Part shown: in pieces, positions 45,244-53,087 of the stretch
Position numbering within the stretch: position 1 is the stretch's first letter
Layout of the letters: each line of letters opens with the position of its first letter
Assembly: GCA_963725215.1 (NCBI GenBank)
Contig: CAVRXQ010000007.1
Coordinates: 558,001-622,000 of the forward strand
Length of the DNA stretch: 64,000 nt
DNA from: CAVRXQ01 sp963725215
Lineage (GTDB): Bacteria; Actinomycetota; Acidimicrobiia; Acidimicrobiales; Bog-793
Direction of reading: 5' to 3'
Position numbers and translations under genes: made by a program
Notes under the pieces: model-generated
Told to the model about the DNA's origin: nothing
The model's database searches: none
The model's input: only the letters and a program-made list of their open reading frames with translations

Positions 45244-47178
45244 CTATCGCAAATGCTCACGAACAAGCTTTGGGACATTTAGCCACGCGTATACGCCGCC
45301 GATCATCTGCGGTACTCCGATAACGGGGTCGAGGTACCGGATGACGAGTTCTGGATCGTCACCCGTTGGATCCATGACAATCGTTCCCACGTGATACGAG
45401 CGAAGGAAAGTACGGATGCTGCGAGTTGTGGTTACGGATATCGGTGACAATCGCCCGAGCGAGGACTCGCCGGGCGGCGCGCTTTCGTTGTAGTACGCGA
45501 CATCGAAAAGGTTCTGCACGATCGACGGTCTCAGAACGGTGGGATAAGGAGAGCCGGCACCGTTCAGTCCTCGAAAGATTGCGTAACCGCCGATAATCTT
45601 GAACCTCCAGTTCGCTACGGCTTGCCACACGAGTGCCTGGTCGTACGCTCCAGGCTCAGGGTAGGGATATGCGAGCATTACGGAGCCGTTCGGAATGTGC
45701 TCGAGCGAATGCGTTTGAAAGAACCTCGGAATCGAAACCGTTGCCGTGGCGATGGGGAACTTAGGCACGAGAGGTACGAGCGCCGCCCCGACAATCAGGA
45801 CCGAAGCGCCAGCGAACGATCCGCGCCGCGAACGCCCATACGCATTCGCCCGCTGACGCTGGCGACTATCGATTCGGACCTTTAGCTCGTTCATACCGAC
45901 GGCGAGGGTCGTGGAGAGCGCGAGGTCCACGTAGAGGCTGTACCTGCCGGGTACCTCGCCAGAAACGAAGGGGACGTGAGTGAGAAGAGCAAAGGGCAGC
46001 CAAATGCCCGTCGAGTGGCCGTTCACGACGAGCGAAGGTCCGAGTGCTAGCACGTACGAGACAAACGCGACGAGCAGACACGTCCGTATCAGCAGATTCC
46101 GCCAGCACACGACACCAATCGCGATGCTGACTACAAGCAGTGGAATGCCGATGTAGATGCCATTCTCGGCGACGTTGCCGACTGCATAGCTCGAGCCGAT
46201 CGCCGCGAAATGAGCCGGAGCGAATCTCTGGAGGAGCGTGGGAACGATCGGACCGAGCAGGTCGACTCGGTACGAATCAAGGGTGAGTAGGGGTTGCGGA
46301 GGGCCTGACAAGTGCCGAGGGCCGACGAGCAGGTACGCAAGCGGATAGCCGGCGATTACGGCGAACGTCCCGATCGCCCAGGTCAGACCGACGAGAATGC
46401 GGGAGATATGCGGTCGCAGCTCTCGCCACCGCATGATCCCGACGAGGACGACGGCGATGATCGCGACGAGTGCCATTGTCGCGATCACCTCGATCGCGAT
46501 GTACGCCTGCAAGCCAACAGCGATCCCCAGTGCGATGCCGACTGAACGCCCCGAACGCCGAGTGTCCCCGAGGAGCTTTAGGAGTAGGAAAAGGACGATC
46601 GGAGGAATTGGTTGGAAGAGGATTGCGAGATGTCCGAGGCCTTGTCCGACCATGTAAGGCGAGAACCCGTACAAGAGGCCACCGAGGAAGGCGCCAGGAA
46701 GGAAGCGCGTAATCTGCCACAGAACGACGAACATCGCGGTCGCAGAGGCGACGAAGGCGAGCACAAACGCGAAGTTCACCGCCGCGATCGGACCAAGAGT
46801 TGCCGTGATCGGCCAGGCGATGATTCCGATCAGAGGAAAGAACGCGTTGCTCGCGAGATTAAAACCCTCTGGGTAATTCATCGCGTTTGTGAAGAAAAGA
46901 TTGAGACCGTGGGAGATCGCATAGGGCGTCCACGACATGGCGTTCACTTGACCAGCGCTGTCTCCGATTCCGCCTCCCACCAGTCGGGTAGAAGAAAGTA
47001 GTGACGCGGGCCAATACGCGTAGATGCCTGTCGCGACGTACGCCGCGATGGAAAAGACGATCCCGAGCGCGGTCTTTTGCAGCATCGCGTTAAGCCGCCA
47101 ACCGCGAACGCCGGGCGATGTTTCAGAGAGAGCGCTGACGGCAGCGACGTCGTTACGCGCTGAGAGCTGATTTGTCAT
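45244..47178 (-). CDS. Large polytopic membrane protein, YfhO/GT-C-like
   Basis: About 644 residues from ATG 47178 (an in-frame GTG at 47190 is an alternative; both lie inside a palindrome). Roughly twelve hydrophobic segments span residues 25-490, with NYPEGFNLASNAFFPLIG in the first loop and YSLYVDLALSTTLAVGMNEL later. A soluble C-terminal domain of about 160 residues then follows (IPNGSVMLAYPYPEPGAYDQALVWQAV). This is the layout of bacterial GT-C membrane glycosyltransferases with an extracytoplasmic tail. No substrate can be assigned. It starts the leftward run of membrane glycan genes; a 236-base gap (45008-45243) separates it from the GT87 gene and shows no convincing gene. Confidence 0.75.
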   Translation of the reverse strand: MTNQLSARNDVAAVSALSETSPGVRGWRLNAMLQKTALGIVFSIAAYVATGIYAYWPASLLSSTRLVGGGIGDSAGQVNAMSWTPYAISHGLNLFFTNAMNYPEGFNLASNAFFPLIGIIAWPITATLGPIAAVNFAFVLAFVASATAMFVVLWQITRFLPGAFLGGLLYGFSPYMVGQGLGHLAILFQPIPPIVLFLLLKLLGDTRRSGRSVGIALGIAVGLQAYIAIEVIATMALVAIIAVVLVGIMRWRELRPHISRILVGLTWAIGTFAVIAGYPLAYLLVGPRHLSGPPQPLLTLDSYRVDLLGPIVPTLLQRFAPAHFAAIGSSYAVGNVAENGIYIGIPLLVVSIAIGVVCWRNLLIRTCLLVAFVSYVLALGPSLVVNGHSTGIWLPFALLTHVPFVSGEVPGRYSLYVDLALSTTLAVGMNELKVRIDSRQRQRANAYGRSRRGSFAGASVLIVGAALVPLVPKFPIATATVSIPRFFQTHSLEHIPNGSVMLAYPYPEPGAYDQALVWQAVANWRFKIIGGYAIFRGLNGAGSPYPTVLRPSIVQNLFDVAYYNESAPPGESSLGRLSPISVTTTRSIRTFLRSYHVGTIVMDPTGDDPELVIRYLDPVIGVPQMIGGVYAWLNVPKLVREHLR

Positions 47179-47203
47179 GCCGAAATGCACATTTCGGCAT
47201 GAC
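47174..47203. promoter_or_regulatory. Perfect 14-bp inverted repeat over a gene start
   Basis: GTCATGCCGAAATG (47174-47187) and CATTTCGGCATGAC (47190-47203) are exact inverted copies separated by 2 bases. The repeat covers the proposed start codon of the leftward membrane protein gene and lies upstream of the rightward gene at 47400. A dyad of this length in a divergent region suits an operator, or an RNA hairpin hiding the start codon. Confidence 0.6.
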
Positions 47204-47399
47204 GTGTGTCGTCATCTCGGACGATTCGCCCTTTCAACTGCCCACCATCTGCTCAGAAAGGACAACGCGTCGTTTGTATTGGCCGCCGAGTCGCTGCGCC
47301 CAGGTCGACGAGAAGAGGGAGGTCTCCCTTAAGACAAGTTCCACAGAGGATCCGGCGCGCGTTGTGAATCCTGACGTATGCAAAGCCGAGTACTCCGCC

Positions 47400-47855
47400 A
47401 TGTCGTATGGAGCCACTACGTTTGCCGCCGTGCGGGTAACCCTCCTGCTTTGCGACGCGGCGCAGGTTGCCGACGGGAAACTCTACGTGCTCGGAGGTGG
47501 ATGGAGTCTGATTGGTCCGGATCCAACCCCTTCGGCCGTCGCCATAAAGGTTGACGTCGACTGGAACGAAGTCGACCGGACACACCATTGGGAGCTGTAT
47601 CTCGTCGACGAAGACGGCCAACCGCTTCTCGCCCCGACTCCCGAAGGCGCGCAGCCAATCGAAGTACGCGGCGACTTCGAAGTTGGACGCCCACAGTCTG
47701 TTCCCGAAGGCAGCCCAGTCGACGTCGCCTTGGCGTTGAATTTCGGACCACTGCCGTTGGCGCCCTCGGCGCGCTACACGTGGCGTCTTTCCATTGACGG
47801 AGAGACTCGAGAGGACTGGGTTCTTCCGTTCTCGACCCGCGCGCGACCGGAGTGA
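47400..47855 (+). CDS. DUF6941-like conserved protein
   Basis: A 151-residue protein from ATG 47400 (MSYGATTFAAVRVTLLLCDAAQVADGKLYVLGGGWS). It has alternating strands and a pattern like AIKVDVDWNEVDRTHHWELYLVDEDGQPL, ending in RYTWRLSIDGETREDWVLPFSTR. Such short all-beta proteins with GGGWS and a closing W-rich strand are common and uncharacterised in actinobacteria. No catalytic motif is visible. The frame stays open upstream to 47172 but that part looks non-coding. It is divergent from the island's membrane gene and may mark the island's edge. Confidence 0.7.
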   Translation: MSYGATTFAAVRVTLLLCDAAQVADGKLYVLGGGWSLIGPDPTPSAVAIKVDVDWNEVDRTHHWELYLVDEDGQPLLAPTPEGAQPIEVRGDFEVGRPQSVPEGSPVDVALALNFGPLPLAPSARYTWRLSIDGETREDWVLPFSTRARPE

Positions 47856-48028
47856 CGATGATCGTCGCGGTTATGGAAACCGACCTCCTTTGGCAACTTC
47901 GAGAGTCAACGCTTTTCGAGTCAAAGAACTTCGCCTGCCTTGAGCACGTTCTCTTGAGAGAGCTCCCGATCGCGTCTCAAGTGGTTCATTGATGAAGAAT
48001 TGGGTGACTTCTCTCAACCGGGGAGTGC

Positions 48029-48577
48029 ATGGCAACAGTTACTGAATCTGACCGGATCCGTGACGTGCTTCACGTACGTCCCGACGTTCATAGTGACGCC
48101 CGCGGTCGCTTCGTCGAGACCTTTCGTCGCTCGTGGTTTCCTCTTGGTCGTGAAATGGTGCAGGCAAATCGATCAGAGAAGAGCGCGGGCTCTGTTGTCG
48201 GCCTGCATTACCACCTACATCAAGCTGACTACTGGTACGTCACACGGGGTGGCGCGCAGGTCGTACTTCATGACCTACGCCGAGGCTCGTCAACCGATGG
48301 AGCGACCGAAATGACGGTGCTCGAAGACGATGACCACGGGATTTTCATCCCCCCTGGCGTCGCCCACGGTTTTGCTGCACTCACGGATCTCACGCTGATC
48401 TACCTGGTCGACAACTACTACAACGCGAACGACGAGCTCGGCGTGGCCTGGGACGACCCGGATGTGGGCGCTGATTGGGGAGTGTCGGAGCCGGTGCTTT
48501 CGGATCGCGACCGGAAGAACCCTCGACGCTCCGAAATCCCCGAGGCTCTTCTCCCGCGTTACGGATTGCGTACATAG
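48029..48577 (+). CDS. RmlC-like cupin (dTDP-4-dehydrorhamnose 3,5-epimerase family)
   Basis: A 182-residue cupin. DARGRFVETFRRSWF, the active-site stretch VVGLHYHLHQADYWYVTRGGAQVVLHDLR (HxH region) and FIPPGVAHGFAALTDLTLIYLVDNYYN follow the RmlC pattern, including the GHGF-type His. Strictly, RmlC has QxNxSxSxxGxxRGLHxQ; here the corresponding segment is QANRSEKSAGSVVGLHYHLHQ, so the enzyme is related but diverged (the Arg before Gly-Leu-His is Val). It may epimerise another nucleotide sugar. ATG 48029 follows GGGGAG with a short spacer. No rmlA, B or D is near. Confidence 0.8.
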   Translation: MATVTESDRIRDVLHVRPDVHSDARGRFVETFRRSWFPLGREMVQANRSEKSAGSVVGLHYHLHQADYWYVTRGGAQVVLHDLRRGSSTDGATEMTVLEDDDHGIFIPPGVAHGFAALTDLTLIYLVDNYYNANDELGVAWDDPDVGADWGVSEPVLSDRDRKNPRRSEIPEALLPRYGLRT

Positions 48578-48654
48578 GCCGCCGCGCGGTTTAAACCCGC
48601 AGGCAGCACGCTTTAATGGTGCTGTGAGGCAGTGCTCGAGGGAATGCTGAGTCC

Positions 48655-49812
48655 ATGGTCGCGATCGCCTCCTTCAGCGTCCTCGGTGTCGTCGCGCTCA
48701 TCGCGCTTTGGTCTCGTTTCGGTCCCCGCCAGATGCAGAGAAGATCGGTCGAGAGCCACCAGCGGGCGCTTGACGTGCTCGGAGAGCTGGCCGAGCGCCG
48801 ACATGGGGTCGCAGCGGTGCACGTCCCTGAGCCCGACGAGGTCGCCCGGCCGCACGTCCGAACGACCGACCCTTCAGTCGCGGGCCGCCACGTAGCGACC
48901 CGGGAGGAGATCCGGTCTCGGCGCTTCGCGAGCCGCCTGGTGCTGCGGAGCGGCCCGACACCTCTGCGTCTCCCGATCTTCGACGACACCGCACCGGCGC
49001 GGACGAATGAACCGGCAGCCGAAACTCAAGAGGCGCTCGCGCATCCCGCGGCGACATCGCCCCTCGACGCTTCCAGCCACAAGCTGGACGAGGCCGTCCT
49101 TCACTTCGACGCAACCGTCGACGAGGTCGTCGCAGAATCCGGTCCGAACGAACCCGTCTTTCTGGCGCCTGTAGAGCCAAGAGAGTCGATCGGCGCGGAA
49201 CCTCCCTCCTCCGGCGCGATGCCTGAGTCAGCCGGTCTCGGAGCATTGCCACGTCTCACGGTTCCGCGTGGCCTTCGAGCAGCGGCGTCAGCCGATCCGC
49301 TGATCCTGAGAAAAATCGCCTCGGCTGCGGCGGTGGTCGTCGTGCTTGCCGCAGCCGGAGTTGGTGGCTGGCAACTCGCCACGAACAAACCATCACCTCA
49401 CCGGCCCGCTGCTGCGCCTTCGACTCCGAAGTCGCACGGATCGACGTCGAAGTCGCACTCCTCATCGTCAAAATCGAACCCGCCGAGCGTGGTCCACGAG
49501 ATCACACCCGCCTCGACTTCGCGAAATCTCGTGACGTTTCCTCTGAGAGTGTCGAGTTTCACGATCACGTTCAGCGCGAAGGAGCCGTGCTGGATCGGCA
49601 TTCTTCCGAGCCAGCACGGCCCGTATCTCTGGATGACGACGCTCGGGGCCGGAACCACGACGACTTATCACGCGACCGCTCCGGTCTACGTACGGATCGG
49701 CGCCCCGCAGTACGTGCGGGTCAAGGTGGACGGGGTCCGCCTCGCGCTGCCTCCGAAGATGATCCAGCCGTACGACGTCACCTTCACCATCGGATCGTCG
49801 GTTTCCGCCTGA
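48655..49812 (+). CDS. Membrane protein with RodZ-C/DUF4115-like domain
   Basis: 385 residues with an N-terminal hydrophobic anchor (residues about 4-20, SFSVLGVVALIALW), a long disordered, acidic and proline-rich region, a second hydrophobic segment near residues 222-242 (IASAAAVVVVLAAAGVGGWQL), a Ser/Lys/Pro linker and a C-terminal beta domain. That domain (CWIGILPSQHGPYLWMTTLGAGTTTTYHATAPVYVRIGAPQYVRVKVDG, read in parts) matches the DUF4115 domain at the end of RodZ. RodZ links MreB to the wall; this protein lacks the RodZ helix-turn-helix, so it may serve a different scaffold. It lies 183 bases before sufB. Confidence 0.7.
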   Translation: MVAIASFSVLGVVALIALWSRFGPRQMQRRSVESHQRALDVLGELAERRHGVAAVHVPEPDEVARPHVRTTDPSVAGRHVATREEIRSRRFASRLVLRSGPTPLRLPIFDDTAPARTNEPAAETQEALAHPAATSPLDASSHKLDEAVLHFDATVDEVVAESGPNEPVFLAPVEPRESIGAEPPSSGAMPESAGLGALPRLTVPRGLRAAASADPLILRKIASAAAVVVVLAAAGVGGWQLATNKPSPHRPAAAPSTPKSHGSTSKSHSSSSKSNPPSVVHEITPASTSRNLVTFPLRVSSFTITFSAKEPCWIGILPSQHGPYLWMTTLGAGTTTTYHATAPVYVRIGAPQYVRVKVDGVRLALPPKMIQPYDVTFTIGSSVSA

Positions 49813-49995
49813 TAATTCGCTTGCCAAATCGCAGTCCGAGCACTTCAAAATCGGTCGAGCGAACTGCCTCGGATTTCGGCAGGTCAGGCGGGTGACAGCG
49901 CGTTTTCGCTGGCGAGCGGGTTGTTACTATGGCGATAGGAGAAATTCCCACCGTCTCCGGCCCGAAAGCCGGAGAGGAACGGAGTCGAATCGCCT

Positions 49996-52617
49996 GTGGC
50001 AACCACCGACCTCGATCTCGGCAAGTACAAGCTCGGATGGAGCGACCCCGAGAACTACATCTTCAAGCCTCGCAAGGGGCTGAGCGAAGAGATCATCCGG
50101 GAAATGTCGGCCCTCAAAAAGGAGCCCGAGTGGATGCTCGCGTTCCGACTGAAGGCCTACCGCCACTTCCTCGCGAAGCCGATGATGCCGTGGTTCGCGG
50201 AAAAGATGCCCGACCTCGACTTCGACGACATCTACTACTACATTCGCCCGACTGACACGCAAGTCGACGCATGGGAAGAGCTCCCTGATTCGGTCAAGCA
50301 GACATACGAAAAGCTCGGCATTCCCGAAGCGGAGCGGAAGTACCTAGCTGGCGTCACCGCGCAGTACGAAAGTGAAGTGGTATACCACCGAAATCGTGAA
50401 GAGCTCGCGAAACAAGGCGTGCTCTTCAGTGACATGGACTCCGCCGTCCGAGAACATCCCGATATCGTTCGCCGGTTCTTCGGACGACTGATCCCGCCTA
50501 ACGACAACAAGTTCGCGGCGTTGAATTCGGCGGTGTGGTCCGGCGGATCGTTCATTTATGTTCCACCTGGCGTCAAAGTCGATATGCCGTTGCAGGCGTA
50601 TTTCCGCATCAACGCGGAGAACATGGGGCAGTTCGAACGCACGCTCATCATTGCGGACGAGGGCGCTCAGGTTCACTACGTCGAAGGTTGCTCGGCCCCC
50701 GTCTACACGACGGATTCGCTTCACTCCGCCGTTGTGGAACTTGTCGCACTGCCTGGAAGCAGGATCACGTACACGACGATCCAGAACTGGTCGAACAACG
50801 TCTACAACCTCGTGACCAAGCGTGCTCGTGCGGAAACCGAATCTCACGTCGAATGGATCGACGGCAATATCGGATGCCTCGCAGAAGGTTCGACGGTCAC
50901 GACACCATCAGGCGTCAAGCCGATCGAACTCGTCGTACCAGGTGACAAGGTGCTCGCGTACGACGAAAGTCGAGATGAGTTGTGCTTCCGCCGAGTCACC
51001 GCGAAACGTTTCTCGGGATATCAGAAGGTGCGCGAAGTGGCCCTCGGGACCCGGAAGCTGCGGGTGACCGACAACCACCCCTTCTACTCGTACCACTACG
51101 ACCCTTCGAGAGCGAAGAAGCTTGGTCGTTACGAGCTCGGATACGTGCGCGCGGACTCGCTCAAACAGGCGATCGTCCCGAAGTGCTCGATCGACTACGG
51201 GCACCCGCACAAGGTCGTTCTTCCCGAGACCTCGACGGTATTCACGAATAGCAACCAATGGGGTGCTGTCTTCGAGGTTGAGCGCGTTCGATCGAGCCGG
51301 CTTCCGCAGATCGAAGAGACGTCTGACGACTTGATGTGGCTGTATGGACTGTTCGTCGGCGACGGTTCCATCGACCGCAAGCCGGCGAAAAACGGTGGGA
51401 CTCGCTTCGCCAAGGTCACGTTCTCCGTGCCCACGAGCGATCGCGCTCGCGAACGACTCGAGCGCGTCATGGGATGGCTTGTGCCCGATACGCGTGGCGG
51501 CGTTCGCCGTGACGGAATCGCCATCACGTGGTCGAGCGTCGAGCTCGCCGATTTGTTCGAACTGAACGGTTTCGCCACGGGCGCGATGTCGAAGCGCCTC
51601 CCGTCATGGGTGCTCGATCTGCCGGAGAGCCAGCGACTGTCGTTTGTCGCCGGCTACTTGGACTCCGACGGCTGTGCTGCAGCGGGTCGGCGTGGCTTCT
51701 CGATCAAATCCGTGAATCGAGAACTCCTCGAAGACACCGCGAAAGTTCTCACGTCGCTCGGCATCACCTCACGTATTTGGACAGAACACGACGACACCAA
51801 GGCCGTGACGATTCTCGGATACGCCTCGCAATCTCGCGGAAGCCACGTCCTTTCGTTCGATACGAATGAGCGCCTGTTGGACCACGTGAGCCCTCAACTC
51901 GCTGCGCGGGTGGAGGCCCAAGGCGCCCCTCGTCTTCGCAACTTCCGAGCGGTCGGGCGGTCGCTGATCGAGCTTCCTGACTCTGTTGAGCTGCGAAAGG
52001 TCGACGTCGGGGAGCCTTCGGCCTTCGTTCCGACCTGGGACATCGAAGTCGAGGGAACGGGCAATTTCGTTTCCGAGGGCTTCATCGTCCACAACAGCCG
52101 GCTCACGATGAAGTACCCCTCTGTGTACCTGATGGGTCCGAAGGCATCCGGCGAGGTCCTTTCGGTGGCGTACGCCGGCGAAGGGCAGCAGCAGGACACC
52201 GGGGCGAAAATGTTCCACTGCGCTCCCGAGACGACCTCCACGATCGTCTCGAAGTCGATCTCCAAGGATGGGGGATCGACGACCTATCGCGGGAAGGTCC
52301 ACGTCGATCCGGGCGCGACCCGTTCGAAGTCGTTCGTGCGGTGTGACGCTCTGATCCTGGATGAGATCTCGGGATCTGAAACGAAGCCGTACATGGAGGT
52401 CGGAGAGCGCGACGCCGAGATCGGCCACGAGGCGACCGTTTCCAAGGTGGGCGACGAGCAACTCTTCTACTTGATGAGCCGGGGTCTGTCGGAAAGTCAG
52501 GCGACGAGCATGATCGTGAACGGATTCATCGAGCCGATCACTCGTACGTTGCCGATGGAATACGCCGTCGAGTGGAGTCGATTGATCGAATTGCAGATGG
52601 AAGGCTCGGTCGGCTGA
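49996..52617 (+). CDS. sufB: Fe-S cluster assembly protein SufB carrying an intein
   Basis: An 873-residue precursor from GTG 49996. Joined exteins give a 466-residue SufB, normal length: residues 1-293 (with KYLAGVTAQYESEVVYH, SGGSFIYVPPGVKVDMPLQAYFRIN, VHYVEGCSAP, ITYTTIQNWSNNVYNL) and 701-873 (SRLTMKYPSVYLMG, DTGAKMFHCAP, TTYRGKVHVDPGA, KSFVRCDALILDE, GHEATVSKVGDEQLFYLMSRGL). SufB with SufC and SufD builds Fe-S clusters in the cytoplasm. The intein interrupts the conserved DGNIG/SRLTMKYP join, so SufB should be inactive until splicing. It is the first gene of a sufB-X-sufD-Rieske-sufC operon. Confidence 0.96.
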   Translation: MATTDLDLGKYKLGWSDPENYIFKPRKGLSEEIIREMSALKKEPEWMLAFRLKAYRHFLAKPMMPWFAEKMPDLDFDDIYYYIRPTDTQVDAWEELPDSVKQTYEKLGIPEAERKYLAGVTAQYESEVVYHRNREELAKQGVLFSDMDSAVREHPDIVRRFFGRLIPPNDNKFAALNSAVWSGGSFIYVPPGVKVDMPLQAYFRINAENMGQFERTLIIADEGAQVHYVEGCSAPVYTTDSLHSAVVELVALPGSRITYTTIQNWSNNVYNLVTKRARAETESHVEWIDGNIGCLAEGSTVTTPSGVKPIELVVPGDKVLAYDESRDELCFRRVTAKRFSGYQKVREVALGTRKLRVTDNHPFYSYHYDPSRAKKLGRYELGYVRADSLKQAIVPKCSIDYGHPHKVVLPETSTVFTNSNQWGAVFEVERVRSSRLPQIEETSDDLMWLYGLFVGDGSIDRKPAKNGGTRFAKVTFSVPTSDRARERLERVMGWLVPDTRGGVRRDGIAITWSSVELADLFELNGFATGAMSKRLPSWVLDLPESQRLSFVAGYLDSDGCAAAGRRGFSIKSVNRELLEDTAKVLTSLGITSRIWTEHDDTKAVTILGYASQSRGSHVLSFDTNERLLDHVSPQLAARVEAQGAPRLRNFRAVGRSLIELPDSVELRKVDVGEPSAFVPTWDIEVEGTGNFVSEGFIVHNSRLTMKYPSVYLMGPKASGEVLSVAYAGEGQQQDTGAKMFHCAPETTSTIVSKSISKDGGSTTYRGKVHVDPGATRSKSFVRCDALILDEISGSETKPYMEVGERDAEIGHEATVSKVGDEQLFYLMSRGLSESQATSMIVNGFIEPITRTLPMEYAVEWSRLIELQMEGSVG
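50875..52095 (+). other. Intein with LAGLIDADG homing endonuclease, in sufB
   Basis: 407 residues, precursor positions 294-700. The first residue is Cys (block A CLAEGSTVTTPSG), block B is RVTDNHPFYSY with the T-x-x-H arrangement, and block F is PTWDIEVEGTGNFVSEG. Block G ends FIVHN with the penultimate His and terminal Asn; the +1 extein residue is Ser. Two endonuclease motifs are present, LYGLFVGDGS near residue 450 and VAGYLDSDG near 552, each keeping its acidic residue. All residues needed for splicing and DNA cutting are therefore there, so it looks active and able to home into empty sufB copies. Confidence 0.95.
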
Positions 52618-52688
52618 TCAGCCGATAGAACCGTTCCGACGGATTCGATTGACAATGCATCAGGGTCAACAGGGGAGGTTCCACACGC

Positions 52689-53087
52689 GTGCCGATGCGT
52701 GAGGATTGCAAGCATTTCCAATCACGTACGTACGTGTCGGGAGAGGTCGCGCGCTTTTGTGTGCTCGACCTCGCGCCAGAGGCGCCGTGGCGCTGTCCCG
52801 ACAATTGTCCTTCCTATGAGCGCCGAGTGGCTGACGTCACGTGGACCCATGGTTCTCTGGTTGCGCCGCCGGTAGAAGAAGAGCCGACGGAACCTCCGGA
52901 GCAGGTCGCGGTCCTTCTTGAGGAAGCTGAGAGCGTCGTCAACAGCGTTGCGTCGGAGGAACTCGCTGATGTCGAGGCCGAGGAGGCGCGGAAAATGAAG
53001 TCCGCATCATCGCCTCTCGCGAGGGTCTTGCGACGCGCTGGTCGTCGCGGCCGCAACGGAAAACCGACGGAGGGTGGGACCCGCTGA
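52689..53087 (+). CDS. Small cysteine-rich protein inside the suf operon
   Basis: 132 residues from GTG 52689, with GGGGAGG about 10 bases upstream. The first 45 residues hold four cysteines in DCKHF, RFCVLD and WRCPDNCPSY, spaced as if to bind a metal or Fe-S cluster. A Glu-rich helical middle (EEPTEPPEQVAVLLEEAESV) and a basic tail (RVLRRAGRRGRNGK) follow. No known family is recognised. It lies 71 bases after sufB, and its stop overlaps the sufD start, so it belongs to the Fe-S assembly operon. A role as cluster carrier, iron donor or regulator is possible. Confidence 0.75.
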   Translation: MPMREDCKHFQSRTYVSGEVARFCVLDLAPEAPWRCPDNCPSYERRVADVTWTHGSLVAPPVEEEPTEPPEQVAVLLEEAESVVNSVASEELADVEAEEARKMKSASSPLARVLRRAGRRGRNGKPTEGGTR

